Shown here: positions 35,997-44,434 of the stretch, piece after piece | Numbering within the stretch: position 1 is the first letter of the stretch | Layout of the letters: each line of letters opens with the position of its first letter | NCBI GenBank assembly: GCA_016721085.1 | Contig: JADKJI010000027.1 | Coordinates: 6,118 to 70,117, forward strand | Source: Chitinophagaceae bacterium | Lineage (GTDB): Bacteria > Bacteroidota > Bacteroidia > Chitinophagales > Chitinophagaceae | Length of the DNA stretch: 64,000 nt | Reading direction: 5' to 3' | The notes under the pieces: model-generated | What the model was told of the DNA's origin: nothing | What the model saw: only the letters and a program-made list of their open reading frames with translations | Databases searched by the model: none | Translations under genes and position numbers: made by a program

Positions 35997-36968
35997 TTAG
36001 TCTTTTTTTGCTACTGTTATCAGGAACTCTCCTTTGTCAAGAGAATTCGAAAGTTTATCAAATAGTTTTTTTAACTGAAAGAAAAAACCTGAACCTTTTT
36101 CAGGTATACTCCATTCAGGATGGTTTGGAGAAATCCTGAACACATGAACATTTTCTTTCTTAAAACCTGCTTGTGTAAGCAAAGTGGTTATACTGTCCTT
36201 GTTGTAGATGGCCAAATGTACTGGCGGGTGCAGGTTGCCATATCTGTGAACAGTGCCGGAACCTTTACCTGTTGTTTTCTTTATAAACTTCATGAGACCA
36301 TTGCTCATAAAAACAGGTAATACCCTAAGCATTATAGTTTGAAGCACTTCATTGAGTGAATCAGAATTTGGTGTTTTTGTAACAAATACGCCACCGTTGT
36401 TTAAAAGACCAAAGGCTTTTTCAGCAAAAGCATTAGGTTCATTTATGTGTTCAATCACATTATCAAGAAAGATAAAATCATAAAGTCCATTGGAGGCTGG
36501 CATTTCCAGGAAGGGGAGGTCTATCACTTCAAAGCCTTTACTGATGGCTATTTTTCTGGATGTTTCCGATGGTTCTAATCCCAAACAATCCCATCCATTA
36601 CTCCTGAATATTTCTAGAAATTTTCCATCCCCACATCCAACATCAAGTACTTTAAGTGATTCTTTCTTAGTTGTATATTTTGAGTAGATAGCGAATTCTT
36701 TTTTATAGCATTCCATGTAATAGGAGGCTACTTCTTTATCCTGATAGCTTACTTCTGCTCCAAAATAGTTATCGTAATACTCACTAGCATAAATTTCATT
36801 GATGGAGGTACTATTCAAAATCGGCTGAGGATTTCCATAAACCAATCCACAATTCACGCACTTCATGGCAGAATACCAGTTGGTGTCTTTTGAAAGGAAT
36901 TTGAATTTTTCCTTGGAACCGCCTTTATGGCAAACAAGGCAATTTTCTATATTCTTGAATTCGATCAT
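35997..36968 (-). CDS. Class I SAM-dependent methyltransferase with N-terminal Cys4 zinc-binding part
   Basis: 323 residues. The N-terminus has two CxxC pairs (ENCLVCHKGG and AMKCVNCGLVYGNPQP) resembling a zinc ribbon, then the methyltransferase: motif I LKVLDVGCGDGKFLEIF, the acidic LGLEPSE, and FIFLDNVIEHINEP. The C-terminal part (HLAIYNKDSITTLLTQAGFK) fits Methyltransf_23. Such proteins often sit in surface polysaccharide or O-antigen loci and modify sugars or lipids, but no such locus is in view. The substrate is unknown. Confidence 0.85.
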   Translation of the reverse strand: MIEFKNIENCLVCHKGGSKEKFKFLSKDTNWYSAMKCVNCGLVYGNPQPILNSTSINEIYASEYYDNYFGAEVSYQDKEVASYYMECYKKEFAIYSKYTTKKESLKVLDVGCGDGKFLEIFRSNGWDCLGLEPSETSRKIAISKGFEVIDLPFLEMPASNGLYDFIFLDNVIEHINEPNAFAEKAFGLLNNGGVFVTKTPNSDSLNEVLQTIMLRVLPVFMSNGLMKFIKKTTGKGSGTVHRYGNLHPPVHLAIYNKDSITTLLTQAGFKKENVHVFRISPNHPEWSIPEKGSGFFFQLKKLFDKLSNSLDKGEFLITVAKKD

Positions 36969-37294
36969 AAAGAATGTTCGATTAAATCAGGGTAAAGGGT
37001 TAATAATGAATAGATTGACTTCGAATTTAAGTCTCTTTGAAAAGTTTAAATTTGATAAAGGGTTTTATTCCAATGAATAACGAACCTCTTTGCCATAAAT
37101 TATGAATCCCAGTCAGAATCTGTCAGGAAATTTGACATAAGAGACTGATTTTCGTGGCAAAGCAACAGAATGACTTTCAGCATAGATGCATCTGAAGCCT
37201 GAATCGTTGTAGGATAATCAGAGAATTTTTCAGAAAGGCAAAATCGTTGGACCCACCATTACGGCAGAGGGTGTATTTTCGATAGAACACTATA
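36969..37294. other. Gene-free region with paired short motifs
   Basis: 326 bases upstream of the methyltransferase and downstream of the YbdK-like gene. It contains ctttgcca (about 37090) and its inverse tggcaaag (about 37157), enclosing agtca-gaatc-tgtca and tgtca-ggaaatt-tgaca. These look like operator or alternative-sigma sites, but no convincing gene follows on either strand. The methyltransferase promoter should be near 36970-37030. Confidence 0.35.
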
Positions 37295-38407
37295 TTAAAG
37301 TCCTGCAAGGAACTGATTGTGCAAATAATCCACCACTGCTGGCAGGCTATTGGTTTGTTCAAATACCTTTAATTGACGATCGGCTCCTGTTCCGTTCTCA
37401 AGCATCTGGTTTACATAATTTACAGCGTGCCTGCTACCTAATGGGTCTACTACATCGTCGACGAAATCTAGAAGTTCGTATATAAGTACCCTGGCATTCA
37501 CTTCTTCCTCTTTTCCGAAATCAATCAGTCGGCCATCGATACCATATCTGCTGGCTCTCCATTTGTTTTCATTTATCAATGCCCTTGAATATTGTATGAA
37601 GTTAAGGTTCTTTGCACGGAGCTTATAGATCTTGGCGCAAATAGCCTGAAATAAAGCGGCAATGGCAATTGTTTCAGGAACCGTCATTGGTACATCACAG
37701 ATCCTGAACTCTACCGTATTAAAGAATGGGTGTACACGAAGATCCCACCAGATTTTCTTGGCATTGTCAATGCAATTTGTTTTCACGAGCAGCTTCACAT
37801 AGTTATCATATGCTTCAATACTTTCGAATGCTTCTGGAATACCAGTGCGTGGAAATTTATCGAATACTTTTGTACGGAAAGATTTGTAGCCCGTTGTCCT
37901 TCCCTCCCAGAAAGGGGAGTTGGTGCTAAGGGCATAAATATGTGGCAGGAAATAGCGGGTGCTGTTCGCAATATGGTTAGCCATTTCCCTTGTTTCCATT
38001 CCAACATGAACATGTAGTCCGAAAATGAGGTTGCTTCTTGCCGCTTCCTGTAATTCGTTTACTATTTCATTGTAACGAACATGTTCAGTGATCAATTGGC
38101 TTTCCCAGTGGCTAAATGGGTGAGTGCCAGAGGCGGCAACCCAAAGACCCATATCACCTGCTATCTGAGATATGGTTTTGCGAAGTGTACTCACATCCTG
38201 ATAAGCTTCATCAATATTCTGGCAAATATCGGTTCCCACTTCCACCACTGCCTGATGCATTTCAGCTTTTACCTTGTCCTTAATCACTTTATGACCCTCT
38301 GTTACACTACGCTGCTGATGGCTTTTCAATTCCCTTGTTTCGGGATCAATAACCATATATTCTTCTTCAACGCCGAGAGTGAAATGTTTGTAGTTTATGT
38401 TGGCCAT
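37295..38407 (-). CDS. YbdK-like carboxylate-amine ligase (GCS2 family)
   Basis: 370 residues, normal for the glutamate-cysteine ligase 2 family. Motifs: FTLGVEEEYMVIDPETREL with the metal-binding Glu triad, FGLHVHVGMETREMANHI with the His/Glu pair, and WWDLRVHPFFNTVEFRICDVP. YbdK enzymes join a carboxylate (usually glutamate) to an amine using ATP. Upstream on the same strand, separated only by a repeat element, is an ATP-grasp gene; a divergent esterase follows. These three form a plausible small amide-bond-forming pathway. The product is unknown; a simple glutathione role is unlikely because no GshB is evident. Confidence 0.88.
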   Translation of the reverse strand: MANINYKHFTLGVEEEYMVIDPETRELKSHQQRSVTEGHKVIKDKVKAEMHQAVVEVGTDICQNIDEAYQDVSTLRKTISQIAGDMGLWVAASGTHPFSHWESQLITEHVRYNEIVNELQEAARSNLIFGLHVHVGMETREMANHIANSTRYFLPHIYALSTNSPFWEGRTTGYKSFRTKVFDKFPRTGIPEAFESIEAYDNYVKLLVKTNCIDNAKKIWWDLRVHPFFNTVEFRICDVPMTVPETIAIAALFQAICAKIYKLRAKNLNFIQYSRALINENKWRASRYGIDGRLIDFGKEEEVNARVLIYELLDFVDDVVDPLGSRHAVNYVNQMLENGTGADRQLKVFEQTNSLPAVVDYLHNQFLAGL

Positions 38408-38659
38408 CTGGGCTAATTTGAAAATTTGTGAATTTGAAAATTTGAAAATGGAACAGCCGAATACAAATTAGGAAATGTGGAAATTAGAAGATGTGGAAAT
38501 GAAACAGCCGTAAACTAATGTGAAAGTTTGAAAATTAGATAATGTGAAAATAAAATAGCCAATAAAAGAAATTTCCCTATTTACTCAATAGCTTGCCGGC
38601 TGCTTCATTTTCACATTTTCACATTTCCACATTTGCAAATTCCCTAATTCTCAAATTAG
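38408..38659. repeat. TTTGAAAAT-type element, copy 2 (inverted relative to copy 1)
   Basis: Fills the gap between the ATP-grasp and YbdK-like genes. Word arrays at both ends (aatttgaaaatttg left, acattttcacatttccac right) are inverted to each other, and a conserved core (read on the minus strand: agccgg, attgagtaaata, tttattggctattttatt) matches 18656-18716. The motif acagccg/cggctgtt recurs three times. Its right end provides the TGA stop codon of the ATP-grasp gene. Confidence 0.8.
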
Positions 38660-39604
38660 TATCTGTCCATTCGCACTCCTCTTTATATACTCTCCCCAAG
38701 TCAGGTTATCCTGACCTGGTTTATTTGCAAGTGCCCTTTCTATTGCATAATTGGCTGCTGTTTCCACCACCCAGTTGAAGTTTTCTTCTCCTACACTATT
38801 TCTATCAGCATCTGGTGCGGGGTTACAGAAATCTATTGCATAGGGTACACCATCGCGTAGCGCTAATTCAACAGTATTGAAGTCGTAGCCGAGATATTTA
38901 TTGATACGAAGCACTATTTCCTCCATCTCCTTTAACTTTTCAGGAGTGGGTTTGAAATCGCTCACATATCTCAGATGATGAGGATTACGGGGCTCGTATG
39001 GCATTATACGAACATGTTTGCCACCGATGCAATAACATCTGTAATATTCAGTGAACTCTATTTCTTCCTGCAATAGCATTACCAATTGTCCGGTTTCGCT
39101 ATGTTTCTGGAAGAAGTCTTCCAGATTGTTTAGTTTATATACGTTTTTCCAACCGCCGCCGGCAAAGGGTTTCATATAGGCCGGGAATCCTACATAATTG
39201 AAGATGCTATCCCAATCCAGTGGGTAGCTTAAATTACTGAAAGATTGTTCAGTGGTATCGTCAGGTAAATCCCTTGAAGGAAGAATCACTGTTTTAGGAA
39301 CCGGAACACCGATTTTCACAGCCAGACAGTTATTGAAGAATTTCTCGTCGGCACTCCACCAGAAAGGGTTGTTTATTACAGCCGTACCGCAGATTGCGGC
39401 ATCTTTTAAGAAGGCCCTGTAAAAGGGTACATCCTGTGAAATACGGTCAATTATCACCGCATATTCACCTGCATCACCCTGTACTACTTTATCAATTTTT
39501 ACGGGTTCGGCAATTATACCTTCAACCCCTTTACTATTCACGCGATCAATAAAAGCCATTGGAAAAGTTCTTTCTTTTCCAAAGAGAACCCCGATTTTTT
39601 TCAT
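38651..39604 (-). CDS. ATP-grasp ligase
   Basis: 317 residues. The N-terminal Rossmann-like part (MKKIGVLFGKERTFPMAFI) is followed by an ATP-grasp fold: VPKTVILPSRDLP, FPAYMKPFAGGGWKNVYKL (the ATP-binding lysine and glycine loop), LLQEEIEFTEYYRCYCIGG and VPYAIDFCNPAPDADRNS with the Mg-binding Asn. RimK/D-Ala-ligase-like enzymes activate a carboxylate as acyl phosphate and couple it to an amine. In line with the YbdK-like gene and with the divergent esterase 150 bases away, it probably belongs to one amide-forming pathway. Its stop codon lies in a repeat element. Confidence 0.85.
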   Translation of the reverse strand: MKKIGVLFGKERTFPMAFIDRVNSKGVEGIIAEPVKIDKVVQGDAGEYAVIIDRISQDVPFYRAFLKDAAICGTAVINNPFWWSADEKFFNNCLAVKIGVPVPKTVILPSRDLPDDTTEQSFSNLSYPLDWDSIFNYVGFPAYMKPFAGGGWKNVYKLNNLEDFFQKHSETGQLVMLLQEEIEFTEYYRCYCIGGKHVRIMPYEPRNPHHLRYVSDFKPTPEKLKEMEEIVLRINKYLGYDFNTVELALRDGVPYAIDFCNPAPDADRNSVGEENFNWVVETAANYAIERALANKPGQDNLTWGEYIKRSANGQILI

Positions 39605-39741
39605 AAGTGATGTTTTGGTTATCCTAACTGTAGTATACTGTACTAACCAAATTTATTTGTTCGGGGCTGAAATAACAAAATAATATTTGGGCTGTGGAAC
39701 CAAATCTAATAAAAGAAAAATGCGAATTTGATGGCTTTACT

Positions 39742-39749
39742 TACTTTTG
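39742..39749 (+). promoter_or_regulatory. -7 promoter box TACTTTTG before the esterase
   Basis: TAnnTTTG ending six bases before the ATG at 39756; predicts a leaderless transcript. A TTG at 39747 is inside the box and is unlikely to be the start. Confidence 0.5.
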
Positions 39750-39755
39750 AGCGGT

Positions 39756-40579
39756 ATGCAACTGCAAAAGAATATAGGCGTCCTGAAAGAAAGTACGATT
39801 CTTTTTTCGGAGCCATTAGATAGAGAGGTGAAGGTTGATTTTTATCTGCCAACAAATATACACGCACCCGAAAGCCTGAGTCTGCTTTTGATTAATGATG
39901 GGCAGGACTTGGTGACAATGGGTTTTGAACATATACTTTCTTCCCTTTACGAGAACCAGCATTTACGGCCACTGCTTTGTGTAGGTATTCATTGTGGAAA
40001 CGACCGTATAAATGAATACGGAATGATAATAGGTCCCGATTTCAAAGGACGGGGAGCAAAGGCACCTGATCATCTCAGGTTTATTCTGGAAGAGCTATTG
40101 CCCTTTATTTCCACTACCTATAAAGTGGCAGCTTTTAAGGAAATGTCGTATGCTGGATTTTCTCTAGGAGGGTTAAGTGCACTGGATGTTGTGTGGAACT
40201 GCCCTTCCCTTTTTACAAAGGCTGGTGTTTTTTCCGGTTCTCTCTGGTGGCGTTCAAAAGATATTCTTGAGAAATCGCATAATGAAAATACAGCCCGAAT
40301 GATGCACCGCCAGCTAAGGCTGGGAAGCAAAAAGAAGGGATGAAGTTTTATCTGCAATGTGGCGAACTCGATGAAACAGCCGACAGGAACCATAATGGCG
40401 TCATCGACTCCATCGACGATACTATCGACCTCATGCGCGAATTATTAGCCAAAGGGTATAAGGAAGGAAAGGATTTCAAGTATGTTCAATTACCCGATGG
40501 TAAGCATGATGTACCTACCTGGGCGAAGGCGCTGCCGGGGTTTTTGAAGTGGGGGTGGGGGAGTAATTTGAAAATTTGA
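39756..40579 (+). pseudogene. Esterase (alpha/beta hydrolase-fold, PF00756 type), one frameshift
   Basis: About 274 residues in two frames. The first has the esterase-D-like fold: LLINDGQDLV, HFGN-like HCGNDRINEYG, and the nucleophile elbow YAGFSLGGLSALDVV. The second frame starts inside KEGMKFYLQCGELDETADRN and carries NHNGVIDSIDDTIDLM and the catalytic His in LPDGKHDVPTWAKAL. Adding one G to the run at 40322-40324 restores one frame (RQLRLGKQKEGMKF). The last codons (SNLKI and the stop) come from a TTTGAAAAT word array. Divergently placed to the ATP-grasp/YbdK pair; could release or transfer an acyl or peptidyl product of that pathway. Confidence 0.8.
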
Positions 40580-40748
40580 AAATGTGAAAATTTGAAAATT
40601 GAACAGCCAATATCAATTGAACAGCCGAGGCGCAGAGTCGGGAGGTTTTTTGCGTCTCTTCATCTTAGTTAAAACCATAATGAACAAAAGCCTACAAAAA
40701 GTCGACATTCTGGAACCTATTAAACTTCTGGAACTTTTTAATTATAAA
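40563..40748. repeat. Composite of word arrays after the esterase
   Basis: Starts within the esterase end with aatttgaaaatttgaaaatg words and two copies of ttgaacagcc, continues with a degraded copy of the cgcagag palindrome phrase (40620-40660), then tggaacctattaaac and tctggaactttttaa words. Words of the first type return inverted at 40795-40848 beyond a terminator, so the whole 40563-40848 stretch may be one element. Confidence 0.6.
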
Positions 40749-40789
40749 AGAAAAGAGCCGGTCCATTTGGACCGGCTCTTTTTATTTTA
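40749..40789. terminator. Strong bidirectional terminator
   Basis: 14-bp perfect stem (aaaagagccggtcc and complement), loop attt, T/A runs on both sides. It serves the convergent TonB-receptor gene and possibly the esterase. Confidence 0.85.
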
Positions 40790-40849
40790 ATTTTCACTTT
40801 AACCATCTTCACATTTCCACATTTTCAAATTCTTCAAATTTGAAATTTC

Positions 40850-43800
40850 TTAGTTGAAAATGTATCTCACCCCAATCTGTCCCTGCCAACGGCTAGCAGT
40901 ACCAGTTGAATTCTGGAATGTATTAACCAATGGTAATTGGTTGGTTGCATCCAGGAATGGGAAGCTGTAAACAGGTTTACCAATGTTTGCGCCTGTAGTT
41001 TCAACACGCTTGAAGTTGAGTAAAGCTGTACGGTTAGGAATACGGCTTATACCCCAGTTCTTGTTCAACAAGTTTCCTAAGTTGAAGATGTCGAAAGTTA
41101 AACGAATAGTGTTTTTCTTTCCACCTACATTAACCGAGAAATCTTGTGTGAAGTTCATATCAAGTCTGCGATAGAAAGGAAGAAGCAAGCCATTTCTTTC
41201 AGCATACTGTCCCCTGCGTGAGCTCAGGTAAGCATCCTGATTGATGTAAGCATTCAACTGTCCCCATAATACAGAAGCAGTGCGGGTATCAGCAGCATTA
41301 ACACCTTCTAATACTATATCATTCTGAGTTTTTGGAATATAGATAAGGTCGTTGGTAGTTAAACCATCGTTGTTAAGGTCACCATTGTAAACATAGCTTG
41401 ATGTACCACCATTAGCAGCTTCAAAAGTGAAACCGATAGAGGTAGCCAGATATTTAGCATATTCAAAACGGTAGAAAGCAGCAGCGATTACACGGTGAGG
41501 TTGATAGAAGTTAGAATAAGACAACCACTCCAGGTTTGGATCGCCAGCAACCTGACGGTCTCTCCAGATTGATTGTGCAATAGAACCACCATCATTTACA
41601 CTCTTACTGCTACCATAACTATAAGCTAACATGGTATACAGGTTCTTAACATTACGTTGCAATTGCAAAGTAACATTGTAAGTATACCCTTTAGATGTAT
41701 TCTTCATCAGAATAACATCGCTGATGTTTGGATTGGTTGCGGAAACACCACCTGCACCGCTATAGATCTGAGTTGCAGCATAACGGATACGTCTGTCTGG
41801 ACCTTCTAAAGTAGTACCGGCAGAAGGCAGGTTGATATTCTGGTGATAAACTGCATTGATATCTTTAGAATAGATTCCTTCAACAGTTGCAGTGATATCA
41901 AATGGTAATTTTTGGTCGATAGCCAGATTGCTTCTCCATATCTGTGGGAATTTGAAATTCTCTGCAGATACAGCCAGGTTATAGGCAGTATTAGCTGCAC
42001 CATTAGCTGGACGATAAGCGTTCACATCTGGATTGAAAGCTGTAGTACCAGATGCCCTTACGAAAGAACCGAAGTCAACACCATTGTTGCTGGCCTGGTT
42101 GCTGATCCATACGAATGGTGGAGGACCAGAGAAGATACCAGTACCACCACGGAGCTGAGTCATCTTGTCTCCATTAACATCCCAGTTGAAACCTACACGT
42201 GGGCTCCAAAGGAAAGATCTTTCTGGAGCTTGTCCGGTTTTGATCTTTTGACCAAAACGGAAAGAAAGAGCGTCTGCATTTGTATTTGAGATGAAATCTT
42301 GCTTGAAGATTGGAACATCTAAACGGATACCCATGGTAAGGTTGAAATTGTCTGTAACGTTCCATTTGTCTTGTGCAAAGAATCCAAGTTGCAATGTAGA
42401 TACATCAGCATAAGGGAATTCACCGCCTTTGCGGGCAGAATAACGGAGCTCATAGCGGGTTGCATTAGCAGTACCGTTGTTAGCGCTGTTATAGAAATCC
42501 TGCAAACTTGCAAAACGATAAGCACCATTATAGTTAGGAGCGAAACCGTTCTGGAATTTATTGAAGGTGTTCTGTGTACCGAAAGTAAGGCTATGCTTTC
42601 CTTTGCTTACAGTAAGAACATCGTTCAATTGCCATGTATCGGTGTTCAGTTTGTTGAAAGCTGTGAATGGTTCATAACCGAATGAAGTGAAGGTACTACC
42701 TGCTCCATTCTCAATATCAACCAATGGGAAGATACCACCTGGGCTGCTGCGGAAGTCGCGGAGCTGGTTGAAACCTACCTGCAGTTTGTTAGACACCCTG
42801 TTGTTGATACGGGTGTTCAACTCTGCAATGATGATATTGAAGTTGTTGTTGATGATATAAGAAGAAGAGAAGAAAGGCATACCAGTTGTACTTGCTGAAC
42901 GACCACCAGTAGGAGCACCAGAGTTACTTGGAGCTACGTTACGGTAAGATTTCAGGTAGTAATAGTTGATATTGAAAGTATTCTTCTTGTTGATGTTTAC
43001 GTCGATACGGGCAGTTAATTTATCACTGTAAGTATCGTAGTTGTAATTTTCAAAAGCACCTGCATCATAGTTGTACTTAGATTTCAGGAAGGCAGCCAAT
43101 GCTTCAAGATCAGAAGCCTTTGCTTGTGAAATACCAACACCTGAAGATCCGTTACGGCTTGCTACAAGGCTGGTAGCAGGAGCACTTACTCTTTCCTGCT
43201 CACCACTTACGAAAAAGAATACTTTGTTCTTAACGATATAGCCACCTAAAGAAACACCACGATTGTTGAAATCGAACTGTTGTTTAGCGATGGTGGTAGG
43301 TCCCACTTTAAGACCAGTGAGGCCTGGTGTTTTCCAGAAGCTATAGATGCTTCCTTTGAACTCGTTAGTACCGCTCTTGGTAACTGAGTTGATACCAGCA
43401 CCAGTGAAGCTACCAAGGGTAACATCATAAGGAGCGATATTCACCTGGATCTGATCAAGGGCATCGATACTGATAGGTTGTGAGTTTGTTTGTCCACCTA
43501 AACCTGCAGCCAGACCAAACGTGTTATTGAAAGAAGCACCATTTACAGTAAGGTTATTGTAAGAGTTGGCGCGACCTGCAAAACTGCTGGTACCATAAGT
43601 GGCATTACTGTTAGCAGTTGGAGTAAGGCGGGTGAAGTCATTGATGCTACGGTTGATGGTTGGTAAACGATCAATCTGTGTGCGGTTAATGAATTCAGCA
43701 GAACCTGTACGTCCTTTGTTGAATACTTTGTCATTTTTACGCGCAGACACCACCACTTCATTCAGGTTAGTAGAAGAAGGGTTGAGGCCAAAATCGGCGC

Positions 43801-44110
43801 GGTACACTTGTCCGAGAGACAGGGTGATGTCTCTTTGGAATTCTTCTTTGAATCCCACAAATGTCACTTTCAATTCATAAGGTCCACCAACGCGAACGTT
43901 TGGTAAGTTATAACGACCGTCTTTACGAGTAGTCGTATAATAAGTGGTACCAGTTGGGAGGTGGGTAGCATTGATAGTGGCACCGGCTAATGGGGTGCCT
44001 TTTTCGTCTGTTACTTGACCCTGGATTTCTGCTGTGGTTTCCTGGGCCATAGTGCGGAGGGCACCGAAGCCGGTCAGGAAAGCGAGCAGGAGGATGACCG
44101 TTTTTCTCAT
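40850..44110 (-). CDS. Oar-like TonB-dependent receptor 1
   Basis: 1086 residues from the ATG at 44110 (MRKTVILLLAFLTGFGAL is the signal peptide; the frame extends further upstream over the promoter). Order: CarboxypepD_reg-type domain (about 25-110; IQGQVTDEKGTPLAGATI, LPTGTTYYTTTRKDGRYNLP), plug (about 120-240; LDQIQVNIAPYDVTLGSFTG, GAGINSVTKSGTNEFKGS), then a large barrel ending RWQGQIGVRYIFN. This is the Oar/peptide-type receptor layout. No SusD partner is adjacent. It lies in the outer membrane; substrate could be peptides or siderophores. The paralogue 44435-47710 lies directly upstream on the same strand. It has its own promoter and terminator. Confidence 0.92.
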   Translation of the reverse strand: MRKTVILLLAFLTGFGALRTMAQETTAEIQGQVTDEKGTPLAGATINATHLPTGTTYYTTTRKDGRYNLPNVRVGGPYELKVTFVGFKEEFQRDITLSLGQVYRADFGLNPSSTNLNEVVVSARKNDKVFNKGRTGSAEFINRTQIDRLPTINRSINDFTRLTPTANSNATYGTSSFAGRANSYNNLTVNGASFNNTFGLAAGLGGQTNSQPISIDALDQIQVNIAPYDVTLGSFTGAGINSVTKSGTNEFKGSIYSFWKTPGLTGLKVGPTTIAKQQFDFNNRGVSLGGYIVKNKVFFFVSGEQERVSAPATSLVASRNGSSGVGISQAKASDLEALAAFLKSKYNYDAGAFENYNYDTYSDKLTARIDVNINKKNTFNINYYYLKSYRNVAPSNSGAPTGGRSASTTGMPFFSSSYIINNNFNIIIAELNTRINNRVSNKLQVGFNQLRDFRSSPGGIFPLVDIENGAGSTFTSFGYEPFTAFNKLNTDTWQLNDVLTVSKGKHSLTFGTQNTFNKFQNGFAPNYNGAYRFASLQDFYNSANNGTANATRYELRYSARKGGEFPYADVSTLQLGFFAQDKWNVTDNFNLTMGIRLDVPIFKQDFISNTNADALSFRFGQKIKTGQAPERSFLWSPRVGFNWDVNGDKMTQLRGGTGIFSGPPPFVWISNQASNNGVDFGSFVRASGTTAFNPDVNAYRPANGAANTAYNLAVSAENFKFPQIWRSNLAIDQKLPFDITATVEGIYSKDINAVYHQNINLPSAGTTLEGPDRRIRYAATQIYSGAGGVSATNPNISDVILMKNTSKGYTYNVTLQLQRNVKNLYTMLAYSYGSSKSVNDGGSIAQSIWRDRQVAGDPNLEWLSYSNFYQPHRVIAAAFYRFEYAKYLATSIGFTFEAANGGTSSYVYNGDLNNDGLTTNDLIYIPKTQNDIVLEGVNAADTRTASVLWGQLNAYINQDAYLSSRRGQYAERNGLLLPFYRRLDMNFTQDFSVNVGGKKNTIRLTFDIFNLGNLLNKNWGISRIPNRTALLNFKRVETTGANIGKPVYSFPFLDATNQLPLVNTFQNSTGTASRWQGQIGVRYIFN

Positions 44111-44139
44111 AATCATTCGTATTTGTTTAATAGAGTGTG

Positions 44140-44147
44140 CAAAATTA
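44140..44147 (-). promoter_or_regulatory. -7 promoter box TAATTTTG (minus strand) for receptor 1
   Basis: Reverse complement reads TAATTTTG, 29 bases before the ATG at 44110. Confidence 0.45.
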
Positions 44148-44381
44148 ATAGGGCAGGCCTGCAAAACGCATGACCTTTCATTAACTAAAGATTACTATTT
44201 CAAAAATTAAAGGGTTCTCCGCAAAGTTCTAATAGAACTTGCTTATACATATACTATATAGCGGCAAATCGGCAGGTATGTTCCGTGGATACTGTTTTTG
44301 AAAGCGCAAATGTATAGGAAAAGGGGATGATTTTAAAAATAATTGACTAGAGTCATATCATCAGTTATTCACATTAAGTAC

Positions 44382-44412
44382 AAAAAAAAACTCCGCAATT
44401 GCGGAGTTTTTA
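44382..44412 (-). terminator. Terminator of receptor 2
   Basis: On the minus strand: stem aaaactccgc/gcggagtttt, AATT loop, T run. It separates the transcripts of the two tandem receptors. Confidence 0.85.
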
Positions 44413-44434
44413 GTATAAAGTAAGTTGTTGTTTA

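Noticed and set aside
37177..37362. Small gene reading into the end of the YbdK-like gene
   Set aside because: A plus-strand frame with GKIVGPTITAEGVFSIEHYI looks protein-like but has no start codon and continues antisense through the ligase gene; the minus-strand frame has no family features.
41806..43880. Long antisense open frames in the TonB receptor genes
   Set aside because: They are frame shadows of a conserved coding strand, lack family features and start signals, and overlap each other.
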